Below, piece after piece: positions 1 through 10,256 of a DNA stretch of 64,000 bases. Each line of letters opens with the position of its first letter. Positions within the stretch are counted from its first letter, which is position 1. The position numbers and the translations under genes are program-made. The notes below the pieces were generated by a model. It had not been told where the DNA came from, did not search any database, and saw only the letters and a list, made by a program, of their open reading frames with translations. Source of the stretch: Lentimicrobiaceae bacterium (GTDB taxonomy: Bacteria > Bacteroidota > Bacteroidia > Bacteroidales > JAGONC01); assembly GCA_017993235.1 (NCBI GenBank), contig JAGONC010000010.1, forward strand, positions 19,085 to 83,084, in the 5' to 3' direction.

Positions 1-1
1 C

Positions 2-2758
2 GCCGTTCCTTCACAGGATATGGTACTCGGACTGTATTACCTGACCAAGGGACGCCGCAGCATCCCCGATCATCCGGCCAAAGGGGAAGGCACGATCTTT
101 TATTCACCTGAAGAAGTGATCATTGCCTATAACGAAGGAACCATCGACCTGCATGCTTTTATCAAAGTCAGGCTGAAAGTTCAGGAGAACGGTGTGGAAA
201 CGTATAAACTTATGGAAACCACAACGGGTCGCGTCATCTTTAACCAGTACGTCCCGGAGGAATATGGCTTTATCAATGAAGAACTGACCAAAAAATCACT
301 CAGGGATATCATTGGAAATATCATGCGCAAGACCGGGACTGCGGTCACGGCGAAATTTCTTGACGATATCAAGGATCTGGGATTCGAGATGTCATTCAAG
401 GGTGGCCTGTCGTTCAACCTGGCAGATGTCATCGTCCCGGCGATCAAGGAGAAACTGATTGATAATGCCAACAGCGAAGTGGAAGAAGTTGTCAATGACT
501 ACTCATTTGGCTTTATCACCAATAATGAACGGTACAACAAGATCATCGATATCTGGACACATACAAACTCTCAGCTGACCCAGGAGCTGATCAAACAGCT
601 TTCACAGGACCGTCAGGGCTTTAACCCGGTATTTATGATGCTGGATTCTGGCGCCAGGGGGTCCAAGGAGCAGATCCGTCAGCTTTCCGGCATGAGGGGA
701 TTGATGGCAAAACCTCAAAAATCGGGTGCCACCGGAGGAGAAATCATTGAAAATCCTATCCTGTCTAATTTTAAAGAAGGATTGTCGGTTCTGGAATATT
801 TCATCTCCACACATGGTGCCCGCAAGGGTCTTGCCGATACGGCCCTTAAGACAGCTGATGCCGGGTACCTGACCCGCCGTCTGGTGGATGTGGCGCAGGA
901 TGTTGTGATCACCGAAGAAGACTGCGGTACTCTTAGGGGGTTGACAATCACTGCTTTAAAGAAAAATGAAGAGATCGTTGAAAAGCTCCTCGACAGGATC
1001 CTTGGAAGGGTGTCGTTGCATGACGTCTATCATCCGCAGACAGGAGAGATCATCGTCGCTGCAGGTGAGGAGATCACGGAAGAAATTGCACGACGGATTG
1101 ATAATTCCCCGATAGAAGGTGTGGAGATCCGTTCTGTGCTTACCTGTGAGGTGAAAAGAGGCGTATGCACCAAATGCTACGGTCGTAACCTGGCTACGGG
1201 CAGGCTGGTTCAGAAAGGAGAAGCTGTGGGTGTCATCGCCGCACAATCTATCGGTGAACCCGGTACCCAGCTTACCCTGCGTACGTTCCACGTGGGAGGT
1301 ACGGCATCCAATATCGCCATCATTTCCAAGATCGAGGCTAAATATGATGGGATCCTGGAGATCGAGGAACTTCGTGCCGTTGACTATGTGGATAAGGAGG
1401 AAAATGCTTATCAGATGGTGGTGGGCCGCTCGGCCGAAATGCGCATCGTCGACAGGAATACAAACATTGTCCTGTCGTCAAGTAACATTCCTTACGGAGC
1501 AAAATTGTATTTCAAAGATGGCGATGAGGTTAAAAAAGGTAACCTGATCAGTGAATGGGATCCCTGGAATGCGGTCATTCTCTCTGAAGTGGGCGGGAAA
1601 GTAGCATTTGGAAGTATTATTGAAGGGATCACCTATCGCATTGAATCCGATGAACAGACCGGATATTATGAAAAAGTGATCATTGAATCCCGTCTGAAAA
1701 CAAAAAATCCTTCCATTAGCATTATCGGGAAAACGGGTGAGGAGATCAAAGCATATGATATTCCCGTCGGCTCCCATATTCAGGTTGAAGATGATGTTGA
1801 AATCAAGGCGGGCGATATCCTGGTCAAGATACCCAGATCTTTCGGCAAAGCCGGAGATATTACCGGTGGACTACCCAGAGTGACCGAACTTTTTGAAGCA
1901 CGTAATCCCTCAGATCCTGCCGTTGTTGCTGAAATTGACGGCGTTGTGTCGCTGGCAAAGAAACTCAAAAGGGGTAACCGTGAAGTGATCATCACGTCAA
2001 AAACCGGAGAAGAAAAGCATTACCTGATTCCGACTTCCAAACAGATCTTAGCTCAGGAGAATGACTACGTAAAAGCAGGTACCCCCCTGTCGGAGGGTGC
2101 CATGACACCTTCCGATATCCTGGCCATCAAAGGCCCGATGAAAGTACAGGAGTATATTGTTAATGAGATCCAGGAAGTTTACAGGCTGCAGGGTGTAAAG
2201 ATCAATGACAAACACTTTGAAGTCATTGTCCGTCAGATGATGCGTAAGGTTGAGGTGGCTGATCCGGGTGATACCAAGTTCCTCGAAGGTGAACTGGTCA
2301 GCAAAAATGATTTTCAGGATGAAAATGACTGGATCTTTGGTAAAAAGATCGTGGTGGATCCGGGTGACTCCCTGAGTTTCCGGTCAGGACAGATCGTCAG
2401 TGCACGAAAATTAAGGGACGAGAATTCGCTGCTGAAACGTAAGGACAAGCGACTTGTTGAGGCCAGGGATTCTCAACCGGCCACAGCCAAGCAGGTGCTC
2501 CAGGGAATTACGCGCGCTTCTCTCCAGACCAAAAGCTGGATCTCCGCAGCATCGTTCCAGGAAACCACCAAAGTGCTGACCGAAGCTGCCATCCGGGCTA
2601 AGACCGACGACCTGGAAGGCCTCAAGGAAAATGTGATCATTGGGCACCTGATTCCAGCCGGAACAGGACTGAGGGAATATGAGAACCTGATCGTGGGCAG
2701 CAAGGAAGAATATGAGACACTGATGGCCTCAAAAGAAGATGTTACCATAACTGAATAA
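2..2758 (+). CDS. rpoC: DNA-directed RNA polymerase subunit beta-prime, C-terminal part (cut by window edge)
   Basis: This is the C-terminal two thirds of the catalytic beta-prime subunit of RNA polymerase. The frame is open from base 2 ([10 protein letters not shown] precedes the first Met), so the gene enters from outside and the clamp and active-site aspartates are off-window; 918 codons are visible. The bridge-helix segment [20 protein letters not shown] lies near 820-880. Four zinc-site cysteines follow, one near 922 and three in [14 protein letters not shown] near 1140-1180. The trigger loop [19 protein letters not shown] is at about 1244-1300. The tail has the usual [14 protein letters not shown] motif near 2553-2595. 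The next gene starts 9 bases after the stop. Identity is certain. Confidence 0.98.
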   Translation, partial: AVPSQDMVLGLYYLTKGRRSIPDHPAKGEGTIFYSPEEVIIAYNEGTIDLHAFIKVRLKVQENGVETYKLMETTTGRVIFNQYVPEEYGFINEELTKKSLRDIIGNIMRKTGTAVTAKFLDDIKDLGFEMSFKGGLSFNLADVIVPAIKEKLIDNANSEVEEVVNDYSFGFITNNERYNKIIDIWTHTNSQLTQELIKQLSQDRQGFNPVFMMLDSGARGSKEQIRQLSGMRGLMAKPQKSGATGGEIIENPILSNFKEGLSVLEYFISTHGARKGLADTALKTADAGYLTRRLVDVAQDVVITEEDCGTLRGLTITALKKNEEIVEKLLDRILGRVSLHDVYHPQTGEIIVAAGEEITEEIARRIDNSPIEGVEIRSVLTCEVKRGVCTKCYGRNLATGRLVQKGEAVGVIAAQSIGEPGTQLTLRTFHVGGTASNIAIISKIEAKYDGILEIEELRAVDYVDKEENAYQMVVGRSAEMRIVDRNTNIVLSSSNIPYGAKLYFKDGDEVKKGNLISEWDPWNAVILSEVGGKVAFGSIIEGITYRIESDEQTGYYEKVIIESRLKTKNPSISIIGKTGEEIKAYDIPVGSHIQVEDDVEIKAGDILVKIPRSFGKAGDITGGLPRVTELFEARNPSDPAVVAEIDGVVSLAKKLKRGNREVIITSKTGEEKHYLIPTSKQILAQENDYVKAGTPLSEGAMTPSDILAIKGPMKVQEYIVNEIQEVYRLQGVKINDKHFEVIVRQMMRKVEVADPGDTKFLEGELVSKNDFQDENDWIFGKKIVVDPGDSLSFRSGQIVSARKLRDENSLLKRKDKRLVEARDSQPATAKQVLQGITRASLQTKSWISAASFQETTKVLTEAAIRAKTDDLEGLKENVIIGHLIPAGTGLREYENLIVGSKEEYETLMASKEDVTITE

Positions 2759-2767
2759 TTTATCATC

Positions 2768-3082
2768 ATGGAAGAACAAAAAAAGATGGGTCAGATCAAT
2801 ATCGAACTCAATGACGACATTGCGGAAGGAATCTATTCCAATCTGGCAATCATCACCCACTCACAATCCGAATTTATTGTGGATTTTGTCAAGATGATGC
2901 CCGGCGTACCCAAGGCAAAGGTCAAATCGCGGATCATCCTCACACCGCAACATGCCAAGCGGCTTTATCGTGCATTAAAGGAGAACATTACCAAGTACGA
3001 AGCCGTGCATGGCACGATCAAGGAACCTGTCGGTGAACCGGTTCCTCCCTTCTCGCTGGGGGGGCCGTCAGCACAGGCATAA
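2768..3082 (+). CDS. DUF3467 family protein
   Basis: A 104-residue protein of the DUF3467 family. The body reads as one small alpha/beta domain: INIELNDDIAEGIYSNLA, then FIVDFVKMMPGVPKAKVKSR, then IILTPQHAKRLYRALKENI. The C-terminus is a short proline-rich tail. The family has no established biochemical role that I know of. It lies 9 bases behind rpoC and just before the terminator, so it is probably the last gene of the rpoC transcript; from memory this pairing is common in Bacteroidota. The start at 2768 is the first ATG. An internal ATG at 2786 (MGQINIEL) also fits and would remove only six charged residues. Confidence 0.85.
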   Translation: MEEQKKMGQINIELNDDIAEGIYSNLAIITHSQSEFIVDFVKMMPGVPKAKVKSRIILTPQHAKRLYRALKENITKYEAVHGTIKEPVGEPVPPFSLGGPSAQA

Positions 3083-3123
3083 AAAAAGAGGGTGCCACCT
3101 GATTGTGACACCCTCTTTTTTTT
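3082..3123. terminator. Bidirectional intrinsic terminator
   Basis: The inverted repeat GAGGGTG (3088-3094) / CACCCTC (3109-3115) is flanked by an A-run at 3081-3087 and a T-run at 3116-3123. A hairpin with a U-tract therefore forms on either strand. It sits exactly between the convergent DUF3467 gene and the tricorn-like gene and should end both transcripts. Confidence 0.9.
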
Positions 3124-6100
3124 ACCGGGACTTATCCGGTGGAGCCGGTATATCGGGGATCTCCCTGTAATTCTTCAGCTCTTCTTTGATCACTTCAATG
3201 GCTTTGTCCAACTGATCATCGATTCCATCGTATTCCCTTGCAGGATCATTGTCAATGTAAATATCCGGTTCAACTCCGATCCCTTCGATGATCCATTTGC
3301 TTTCCTCAGCTGAATAAGAGGCAAATTCCGGCTTACGCAGATCGCCTCCGTCAATGAACGGTAATGAGCCGCGTATACCGACCACACCACCCCAGGTTGT
3401 TTTACCAACCACTTTACCCAGCTGGTGTTTTTTAAAGGCGTAAGGGAACAGATCACCGTCGGACGCTGAATATTCATTGATTAGCATCACCATCGGCCCA
3501 CGCATCATTTGCCGCGGCGTCTGTGAGGGAACCAGGACATTGCGAGCCATGTTGGACCGGGTCATCCCACGACTCAGCCTTTCTATGATCATGGGTGAAA
3601 CATTTCCACCGCCGTTACCACGATCGTCGATGATTAATCCTTTCTTATCCAGCTGTGGATAGAAGTACTTGACAAATTCGTTCAAGCCCTCGGGTCCCAT
3701 GTCAGGAATATGAATGTAACCCACTTCCCCGTTGGTTGCCTCGCTGACCTTCCGGATATTGTTCTGAACCCAGTTATAATAGTACAGGCCGGCTTCATCC
3801 CGAATGGGTACCACGATCACATCGCGGCTTCCTTCCCCGGAAACATTGCCGCCGACAGTCAGTTCCACCTGTTTACCTGCTGTGCCCAGCAGCGATTCGT
3901 AGATATCATTCATCGAGTTCGTTGGCATACCATTGACTGCCAGGATATAGTCCCCTTCGTTCACATTCACCCCGACCTCCGTCAGCGGAGATCGCAGGTT
4001 ATCGCTCCAGTTTTGGCCTTTCAGGATATGGTCCACGCGGTAGTAGCCGGAAGGATCCCGCGATAGGGTTGCACCCAGCAGGCCTATCTGGATCCGCTCA
4101 GGCTGGGGTTTGTCGCCACCATTGATATAGGCATGGCCGATGCTGAGTTCGCTGATCATCTCTCCGATCAGGTAATTCAGGTCATTCCGGTTATTCACAT
4201 AGGGAAGCATTACGCCATATTTGTCTTTCATCGCTTCCCAGTCGACTCCATGCATGTTGGGTACATAAAAGAAATCACGCATCTGCCGCCAGCTTTCCGT
4301 AAAGATCTGCTTCCATTCCGCTTTGAAATCGGTCATGGTTTTCATACCGGAAAGATCGAGCGGCTTATCGGTCTTGACCGGACCCGAAGGTAAGTCAATG
4401 ATGTAATAGGATGATCCCCTGCCCAGAAGTATTTTTTTCCCGTCAAATGATATTTCAAATCCACCCTCATAGTTCAGATCCGTTTCTTTTTTCTCTTTCA
4501 GGTCAAAAAGTTTGATACTGCGCCCCCCTTTGGAAGAAGAGTATCCATAGTAGATCTTCTCCCCAACACTTCGGATCCCTCTATAATTCCCTGACGCGAC
4601 CGGAAGACCGATCACACGCTGCCGGATGCCTTCCATATCCACGACAATATCCTTTGATGCTGTCTTTGATTCATCCTCTGATGCCGGTTTTGTTTCTTCT
4701 TTACCGGTTGCCTCGTCTTTTTTGATGGTCACTTCATCATTTATCGGTGCAAAAGGGGAGGGAGTGTCTTTGGCAAGGGTGATCATATAGATCCCTTCCA
4801 TATCCTGGTAGGCATAGTTCCATTCAACCTGGCTGTAGGTGGGAGAAAAATCCCTGTCGCTGACAAAGAACAGGTACTTGCCGTTCTCACTGAAAGCCGG
4901 ACTGGAACTTCCATACCATTCATCGGTCACCTCGTAGGTTTGGTTCGCTGCCAGGTTGTACAGGCACAGGATGTTCATTCCAGTGGTCCTGGGTCTGCTG
5001 AAAGCGATCCATTTGCTGTCGGGCGACCAGACATAACCATAAAATTCACCAACAGAAGAGCTCTCGACCTCAACAATTTTGCGGGATTCGATATCCACGT
5101 ACTGCAGGCGGAGTTTTTTGTCGGACCACATCAACTTCTTACTGTCGGGCGACCAGACAACGGAATACTTGTACGTGTCACCGTTGGTGGTCAGGGCAAC
5201 GGGTTTCTCACTGCCATCCTGATTGATGATATAGATCTCATCCTCACCGGATTGATCAGAAATGTAGGCAATATATTTACCATCGGGCGACCATAGTGGA
5301 TTTCGGTCATGGACACCGGAGGATTTTGTCAGGTTTCGCGTGATCCCATGTTCGGCAGGGATCGTCCAGATATCTCCGCGGGCCCAGAACAAAGCCCTTT
5401 TACCGTCAGGAGATATTTCGTAGGATACAATATTCTTTGAGGCATCCACCAGCTCATTCCTTCCTGCAAGGAAATCATCCGCAATCAGGACCGGTATTTT
5501 AGCAACCTGTTCGCTGGCAAGATCCAGGGAGAATAGATAGCCTCCCTTTTCGAAGACAATCGCCTGGTCGCCCAGAGAGGGAAATTTAATGTCGTAATCC
5601 GTAAAGTTTGTGACTTTTCTAGTCTGGCTGGTTGCCACGTCGTAGACAAACAAATTCATGGTCCTGTCACGGTCGGATAGGAAATATATCCTGTTTTTAT
5701 ACCACATCGGGATAATGTCCTGTGCATCATTATGGGTTATGTTGGTTGTGGTACGCTGTTGAAAGTCATAGATCCAGATATCATCAGCCATGCCTCCCCG
5801 GTAGTACTTCCAGGTCCGGAATTCACGGAATACCCTGTTGTAGGCCATTTTCTTACCATCTTCGGAATAGGAACAAAATCCTCCGCGAGGAAAGGGAAGT
5901 TCGGAAGATAATCCCCCCTGTCTGCTTACCTTAAAAAGCTGCCCGGTGAAATCATTGAAGGACTGCTTGCGTGAGCGGTAGATGATCTCCTTCCCGTCGG
6001 GCGTCCAGGTCATTACAATGTTGTTGGGGCCCATCCTGTCGGAAATGTCATCCCGGTTCAGTGTAGCGGTGTAGGTCAACCGTACCGGGATTCCCCCGGC

Positions 6101-6382
6101 AGAAGGCATCAGATAAACTTCTGTATTGCCATCGTATTGGGCGGTAAAGGCCAGCTGGGTTCCGTCGGGCGAAAAACGCGGGAACATTTCATAGCCCTCA
6201 TGGTTGGTCAATTTTCTGGCCACCCCTCCGGCTTTGGATACCGTGTAAATGTCACCCGCATAGGAGAACACGACCTGGTCGCCATGAACGGCAGGAAAAC
6301 GCAGCAATCTTGTTTCATTCTGCGCGTCAAGGTAAAATATGCTGATCAGCAGCATTATAATTGTCAAAATAGCCTGTCTCAT
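3122..6382 (-). CDS. Tricorn-like S41 family serine protease
   Basis: A 1086-residue secreted homologue of tricorn protease, an oligopeptide-degrading serine peptidase of the S41 group. Residues 1-20 form a signal peptide ending at LDAQ. Residues of about 25-560 hold WD40/TolB-type propeller repeats with the recurring motif WSPDGK/FSPDG. A Lys/Glu/Thr-rich linker at about 555-600 follows. A PDZ-like domain spans about 765-860. The S41 core contains the GHAY histidine (H750), the DDRGNGGGN loop, and the probable nucleophile S974 in NEYSASDGDL. Spacing and length match archaeal tricorn (about 1070 residues). The ATG at 6382 is kept because the signal peptide follows directly. It is a single-gene unit. 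The substrate is unknown; extracytoplasmic peptide breakdown is likely. Confidence 0.9.
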   Translation of the reverse strand: MRQAILTIIMLLISIFYLDAQNETRLLRFPAVHGDQVVFSYAGDIYTVSKAGGVARKLTNHEGYEMFPRFSPDGTQLAFTAQYDGNTEVYLMPSAGGIPVRLTYTATLNRDDISDRMGPNNIVMTWTPDGKEIIYRSRKQSFNDFTGQLFKVSRQGGLSSELPFPRGGFCSYSEDGKKMAYNRVFREFRTWKYYRGGMADDIWIYDFQQRTTTNITHNDAQDIIPMWYKNRIYFLSDRDRTMNLFVYDVATSQTRKVTNFTDYDIKFPSLGDQAIVFEKGGYLFSLDLASEQVAKIPVLIADDFLAGRNELVDASKNIVSYEISPDGKRALFWARGDIWTIPAEHGITRNLTKSSGVHDRNPLWSPDGKYIAYISDQSGEDEIYIINQDGSEKPVALTTNGDTYKYSVVWSPDSKKLMWSDKKLRLQYVDIESRKIVEVESSSVGEFYGYVWSPDSKWIAFSRPRTTGMNILCLYNLAANQTYEVTDEWYGSSSPAFSENGKYLFFVSDRDFSPTYSQVEWNYAYQDMEGIYMITLAKDTPSPFAPINDEVTIKKDEATGKEETKPASEDESKTASKDIVVDMEGIRQRVIGLPVASGNYRGIRSVGEKIYYGYSSSKGGRSIKLFDLKEKKETDLNYEGGFEISFDGKKILLGRGSSYYIIDLPSGPVKTDKPLDLSGMKTMTDFKAEWKQIFTESWRQMRDFFYVPNMHGVDWEAMKDKYGVMLPYVNNRNDLNYLIGEMISELSIGHAYINGGDKPQPERIQIGLLGATLSRDPSGYYRVDHILKGQNWSDNLRSPLTEVGVNVNEGDYILAVNGMPTNSMNDIYESLLGTAGKQVELTVGGNVSGEGSRDVIVVPIRDEAGLYYYNWVQNNIRKVSEATNGEVGYIHIPDMGPEGLNEFVKYFYPQLDKKGLIIDDRGNGGGNVSPMIIERLSRGMTRSNMARNVLVPSQTPRQMMRGPMVMLINEYSASDGDLFPYAFKKHQLGKVVGKTTWGGVVGIRGSLPFIDGGDLRKPEFASYSAEESKWIIEGIGVEPDIYIDNDPAREYDGIDDQLDKAIEVIKEELKNYREIPDIPAPPDKSR

Positions 6383-6606
6383 AGAAAATAAATTATTTAG
6401 TTATTAATTGGATCCTGGAGTTGTAAAGGTTGCTTTAGGCATCGAATCATATGCCATTTTTCTAATGCATTGTAAAAAAGAATGTTAATCCTGAAGCCAC
6501 GAAAAGGTCATGAGAAATGTGTCGGATATCGGACACCCACATGTGCATTACCGAACAGGGCACTCAGTGATTATTTCCACTCTGTTAAATATTCCGCTAA
6601 AAATAC

Positions 6607-6614
6607 TATTTTTG
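6607..6614 (+). promoter_or_regulatory. Candidate Bacteroidota -7 element before the PLP enzyme gene
   Basis: TATTTTTG fits TAnnTTTG and lies 39 bases before the ATG at 6654. There is no clear TTG at -33. The rest of the 271-base divergent gap 6383-6653 shows no gene I can support. Confidence 0.4.
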
Positions 6615-6653
6615 TTGATAGTTCATGCATTGTTTACCTTAATATCATCTCTT

Positions 6654-7838
6654 ATGTCGGATTTAAGCGAATTAGGTTTCAACTCCAGAATGATCCATGG
6701 CGGTGAATTGGAAGATGGGCTGGGAAGTGCGGTGGTTCCCATTTATCAGACCTCAACATTTAAATTCAGGAATGCGGATCACGGAGCGCAGTGTTTTTCA
6801 GGTGAGTCGGAAGGTTTTATCTATACGCGTATTGGTAATCCGACGATACGGGCTCTGGAGCAGACGATGGCTTCGTTGGAAGGCGGTTTTGGCGGCATCG
6901 CCACATCGTCAGGTATGGGTGCTGTCTCAACAGTCTACATGACATATCTGGCCCAGGGGGATCACATGGTCAGCCATGATTCACTTTACGGCCCTTCCCG
7001 CGTGATCATGGAAACGTTATTTTCCCGTTTTGGTATTGAGTTTACCTACCTTGATGCGACCCATGTCGACAATATCAGGAAGGCCATACGACCCAATACC
7101 CGCCTGATCTATCTGGAGACACCGGCCAATCCGACCATGGGTATTATGGACATTGCCGCCGTGGCCGACCTGGTCAGGGGTAAAGACATCAAGATCTGTG
7201 TGGATAATACCTTCTGCAGCCCGTACCTGCAGAATCCGCTCGCCCTGGGTGCGGATATCGTGTTGCACTCCATGACCAAGTTCATCAATGGGCATGCGGA
7301 TGTGGTGGCCGGGATGATCGTTCCAAAGACACAGGAAGATTACAAGAGACTTCGATCCGTTATGGTCAATGTGGGATTCAATATGGATCCTCACCAGGCC
7401 TTCATGGTTCATCGTGGACTTAAAACCCTGAGCTTACGCATTGATCGTTCTCAGTATAACGCCGGCCTGGTTGCTGAGTTTCTGGAAAAGCATCCCAAGG
7501 TGGAATGGGTACTGTATCCGGGACTCCCTTCGCATCCTCAGTACGAACTGGCTCAGCGGCAAATGAAGGGGCCGGGCTCCATGATCAGTTTTGAGCTAAA
7601 AGGGGGATTAAAGGCGGGAAAGATCCTGATGGACAATGTGAAGCTGGCACTTTTGGCTGTCTCCCTGGGAGGTGTGGAAACCCTCATTCAGCACCCGGCT
7701 TCCATGACCCATTCTAAAATGACGCCGGAATCCCGTAAGCTTGCAGGGATCACCGACGGACTGGTACGGCTTTCGGTCGGAATTGAAGATGTCTATGATA
7801 TACTTGCGGATTTAAGGCAGGCACTCGATAAAATATAA
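6654..7838 (+). CDS. Cys/Met metabolism PLP-dependent lyase (methionine gamma-lyase / cystathionine gamma-lyase type)
   Basis: A 394-residue PLP enzyme of the gamma-family that acts on sulfur amino acids (gamma-elimination or gamma-replacement). Seen: HGGELEDGLGSAVVPIYQT near the N-terminus, phosphate-binding YTR (Y57, R59), active-site Y112, the SGMGA loop, DNTF (D184), and the Schiff-base lysine K209 in SMTKFINGH. Overall wording is closest to bacterial methionine gamma-lyases, but the residue after Y112-G113 is proline (P114), where classical methionine gamma-lyases have a functional cysteine. Cystathionine gamma-lyase or O-acetylhomoserine sulfhydrylase activity is equally possible. The frame extends upstream to 6510, but those 48 residues have no family match; MSDLSELGFNSRMIHGG is the normal N-terminus. 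Confidence 0.88.
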   Translation: MSDLSELGFNSRMIHGGELEDGLGSAVVPIYQTSTFKFRNADHGAQCFSGESEGFIYTRIGNPTIRALEQTMASLEGGFGGIATSSGMGAVSTVYMTYLAQGDHMVSHDSLYGPSRVIMETLFSRFGIEFTYLDATHVDNIRKAIRPNTRLIYLETPANPTMGIMDIAAVADLVRGKDIKICVDNTFCSPYLQNPLALGADIVLHSMTKFINGHADVVAGMIVPKTQEDYKRLRSVMVNVGFNMDPHQAFMVHRGLKTLSLRIDRSQYNAGLVAEFLEKHPKVEWVLYPGLPSHPQYELAQRQMKGPGSMISFELKGGLKAGKILMDNVKLALLAVSLGGVETLIQHPASMTHSKMTPESRKLAGITDGLVRLSVGIEDVYDILADLRQALDKI

Positions 7839-7881
7839 TCGGTTGCCCGTCGTTAAACGATCATATTTTCTCGTTCCTTTC

Positions 7882-10182
7882 ATGACCAGGTTCTTGTTTC
7901 GAATATTGCGCCTTATCCCTATTTGTTTTTTCCTGGTTTCAATCCCTGCTGAAGGCCAGAAAGTGTGCCTGGTGCTGAGCGGTGGTGGATCAAAGGGCGT
8001 AACCCATATCGGAGTTATTAAAGCCCTGGAGGAAAACAATATACCTATCGATTGTATTGCAGGTACTTCAATGGGAGCCATCATCGGAGGGTTATATGCC
8101 AGTGGTTATTCACCGGATGAAATGACACGGCTGTTCATGTCAAAAGACTTCCTGTCCTGGATATCCGGCAAAATGCCTTCGTTTTATGAGTATTATTTTA
8201 AAAAGGAGGATCCCAATGCGACCTGGTTCGAGATTGATATGGATTATGAAAAGATCAAAAGTACGAGCATCCTGCCCACCAATCTGATCTCCCCTGTTAT
8301 GATGGATTTTGCCATTATGGAGATCTTTGCCCCGGCCAATGCAATTTGTCAGGGCAATTTCGACAGCCTGATGGTACCACTGAGGTTCGTAGCTGCGGAT
8401 GTTGCCGAAAACAGATCCATCACCATCCGGGAAGGAGATCTGGCCACAGGCCTTCGGGCGGCGATGACTTTTCCGTTTTACTTCAAGCCTGTACGCATGG
8501 ACGACCGCTTGCTCTTTGACGGAGGGATGTATGACAATTTTCCGATCAAGGTTGCCATGGATGAATTTAATCCGGACGTCATCATCGGGAGCAAAGCAGC
8601 CAGCAACTACGGCCCGCCGGACGAAGACAATCTGATCTCCCAGCTGCAGAATATGCTGATGGAAAATACATTATACAGTGTTCCACCCGATAAGGGGGTA
8701 CTGATCGAACCCATGCTGAAGCCTGTTGGGGTGGTTGATTTTTCCCATACGCTTGCATTCATCGACAGTGGCTATGTATCCACCCTTCGCCAGCTGGATA
8801 CCATCAGGGCGTTCATAGACAGAAGCATCCCGGGGGATTCGATCTGGGATCGCCGGGCACGGTTCAACCGCCAGAAACCTCCACTGGTCATCGATTCCGT
8901 TGAAGTGAAAGGATTGAATGAGAATCAGGCCCAGTTTGTTACCCGTTCTCTCATGCGTAAAAGAGACACCCTTACTTTTAGTGAATTAAGGCGGGAATAT
9001 TTCAAACTACAGACGGATAAATTATTTGAACATGTCTTCCCTGTCACTCACTATGATGAAACAAAAGGATACTATAACCTTGGCCTGGATTTTAAAAAGG
9101 AAAAAAACCTTACCCTTCAGTTTGGAGGGAACATATCCTCTTCCCCGATCAATGAAGCTTATTTTGGTGCAAAATTCAATATTCTTTCAGGATTTTATCT
9201 CGGATTGAAGGCCAGTATCTACATTGGGCGTTTTTACAGTGCTGCCCAGATCGATACAAAGATCGAACTTCCCACCCGGATGCCGTTTTATTTGAAATCT
9301 TCCGTTTCCTTCAACCAGTGGGACTACTTTGAAACATCCACCGCTTTCTTCGAGGACAAGGATCCTTCATACCTGATCCAGAACGAAAACCACGTGGATG
9401 CTTATCTGGGTTTTCCGACCGGCACCAATGCCAAATTTGAATTCGGTGGCGCTGTCGCACGGCTGCGCGACGATTATTATCAGACCAATCAGTTCAGCAG
9501 CAGTGATACGGCAGACCGGACTTATTTTAATTGTTTCACGCTGGGGGGATTATATGATATCAATACGCTTAACGACAAATACTATCCATCTTCTGGCTAT
9601 GATTTCCTGATCGCATTGCGATTTGTCGGAGGTGATGAGGAACATATCCCGGGTTCGACATCCAATGATACAGATTATTACTATAAGTACCATCAATGGT
9701 GGAAGTTCCGGGCCAAGTACGAAATGTATTTCCGTCCTATCCGGCACGTTACCTTCGGGATGTATTCCGAAGCACTTCTCTCAAGCCAGATGCTTTTCCA
9801 CGATTATGTCTCCAGTGTACTTTCCGCTCCAGCGTTTCAACCTATTCCGGAAAGTAAAACCTTGTTCATCCCTGAATTCAGAACCTTCAATTACGCAGCC
9901 CTGGGTGCCAGGATGATCTATGCATTTCGAAAAAATATCCACCTTCGGCTGGAAGGTTTTGTCTTTTTTCCGTTTCAGGAAATCCAGAAACAACCTGACC
10001 TGTCGGCTGAACTTGGAGGTTTATTTGAAGAACAATATTATCTCGCATCTTCAGCCCTGGTTTATCATAGCCCGATCGGACCTGTCAGTCTTAGCATGAA
10101 CTACTACGACCGGGAAGTTGACAAGTTTTCATTCATTGTGAATATTGGCTATATCCTTTTCAATAACAGGGCACTCTATTAA
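7882..10182 (+). CDS. Patatin-like phospholipase fused to an Omp85-type outer-membrane barrel
   Basis: A 766-residue protein resembling type Vd secretion proteins (PlpD-like). A signal peptide covers about residues 1-25. The patatin domain has the oxyanion glycine loop SGGGSKG (33-39), the nucleophile elbow GTSMG with S63, and the catalytic aspartate D213 in FDGGMYDN. A POTRA-like segment begins near PPLVIDSVEVKGL (about 320). The rest, about 390-766, has alternating amphipathic strands and aromatic turns typical of a 16-strand Omp85/FhaC barrel. Patatins hydrolyse lipid acyl esters, so this one may act at or outside the outer membrane. The frame also has a TTG at 7843, but the ATG at 7882 places the signal peptide correctly. 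It starts 44 bases after the PLP enzyme gene, so the two may be co-transcribed. Confidence 0.9.
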   Translation: MTRFLFRILRLIPICFFLVSIPAEGQKVCLVLSGGGSKGVTHIGVIKALEENNIPIDCIAGTSMGAIIGGLYASGYSPDEMTRLFMSKDFLSWISGKMPSFYEYYFKKEDPNATWFEIDMDYEKIKSTSILPTNLISPVMMDFAIMEIFAPANAICQGNFDSLMVPLRFVAADVAENRSITIREGDLATGLRAAMTFPFYFKPVRMDDRLLFDGGMYDNFPIKVAMDEFNPDVIIGSKAASNYGPPDEDNLISQLQNMLMENTLYSVPPDKGVLIEPMLKPVGVVDFSHTLAFIDSGYVSTLRQLDTIRAFIDRSIPGDSIWDRRARFNRQKPPLVIDSVEVKGLNENQAQFVTRSLMRKRDTLTFSELRREYFKLQTDKLFEHVFPVTHYDETKGYYNLGLDFKKEKNLTLQFGGNISSSPINEAYFGAKFNILSGFYLGLKASIYIGRFYSAAQIDTKIELPTRMPFYLKSSVSFNQWDYFETSTAFFEDKDPSYLIQNENHVDAYLGFPTGTNAKFEFGGAVARLRDDYYQTNQFSSSDTADRTYFNCFTLGGLYDINTLNDKYYPSSGYDFLIALRFVGGDEEHIPGSTSNDTDYYYKYHQWWKFRAKYEMYFRPIRHVTFGMYSEALLSSQMLFHDYVSSVLSAPAFQPIPESKTLFIPEFRTFNYAALGARMIYAFRKNIHLRLEGFVFFPFQEIQKQPDLSAELGGLFEEQYYLASSALVYHSPIGPVSLSMNYYDREVDKFSFIVNIGYILFNNRALY

Positions 10183-10242
10183 GGCTGGCCATTGCTGCAT
10201 GGGATTATTTTCCAAAAAATCGCCATCATTTTTAATTATTAC

Positions 10243-10250
10243 TACCTTTG
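10243..10250 (+). promoter_or_regulatory. Candidate -7 element for the DUF349 gene leader
   Basis: TACCTTTG is an exact TAnnTTTG match, 146 bases before the ATG at 10397. Transcription from here would start near 10257 and produce a leader of about 140 nt containing the hairpins listed next. No convincing -33 TTG is visible. Confidence 0.5.
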
Positions 10251-10256
10251 CACACC

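Noticed and set aside
6482..6653. An upstream extension of the PLP enzyme frame and a second short frame in the gap
   Set aside because: The extension reads as unrelated hydrophobic sequence, while the family N-terminus begins at 6654. The short frame has no family match.
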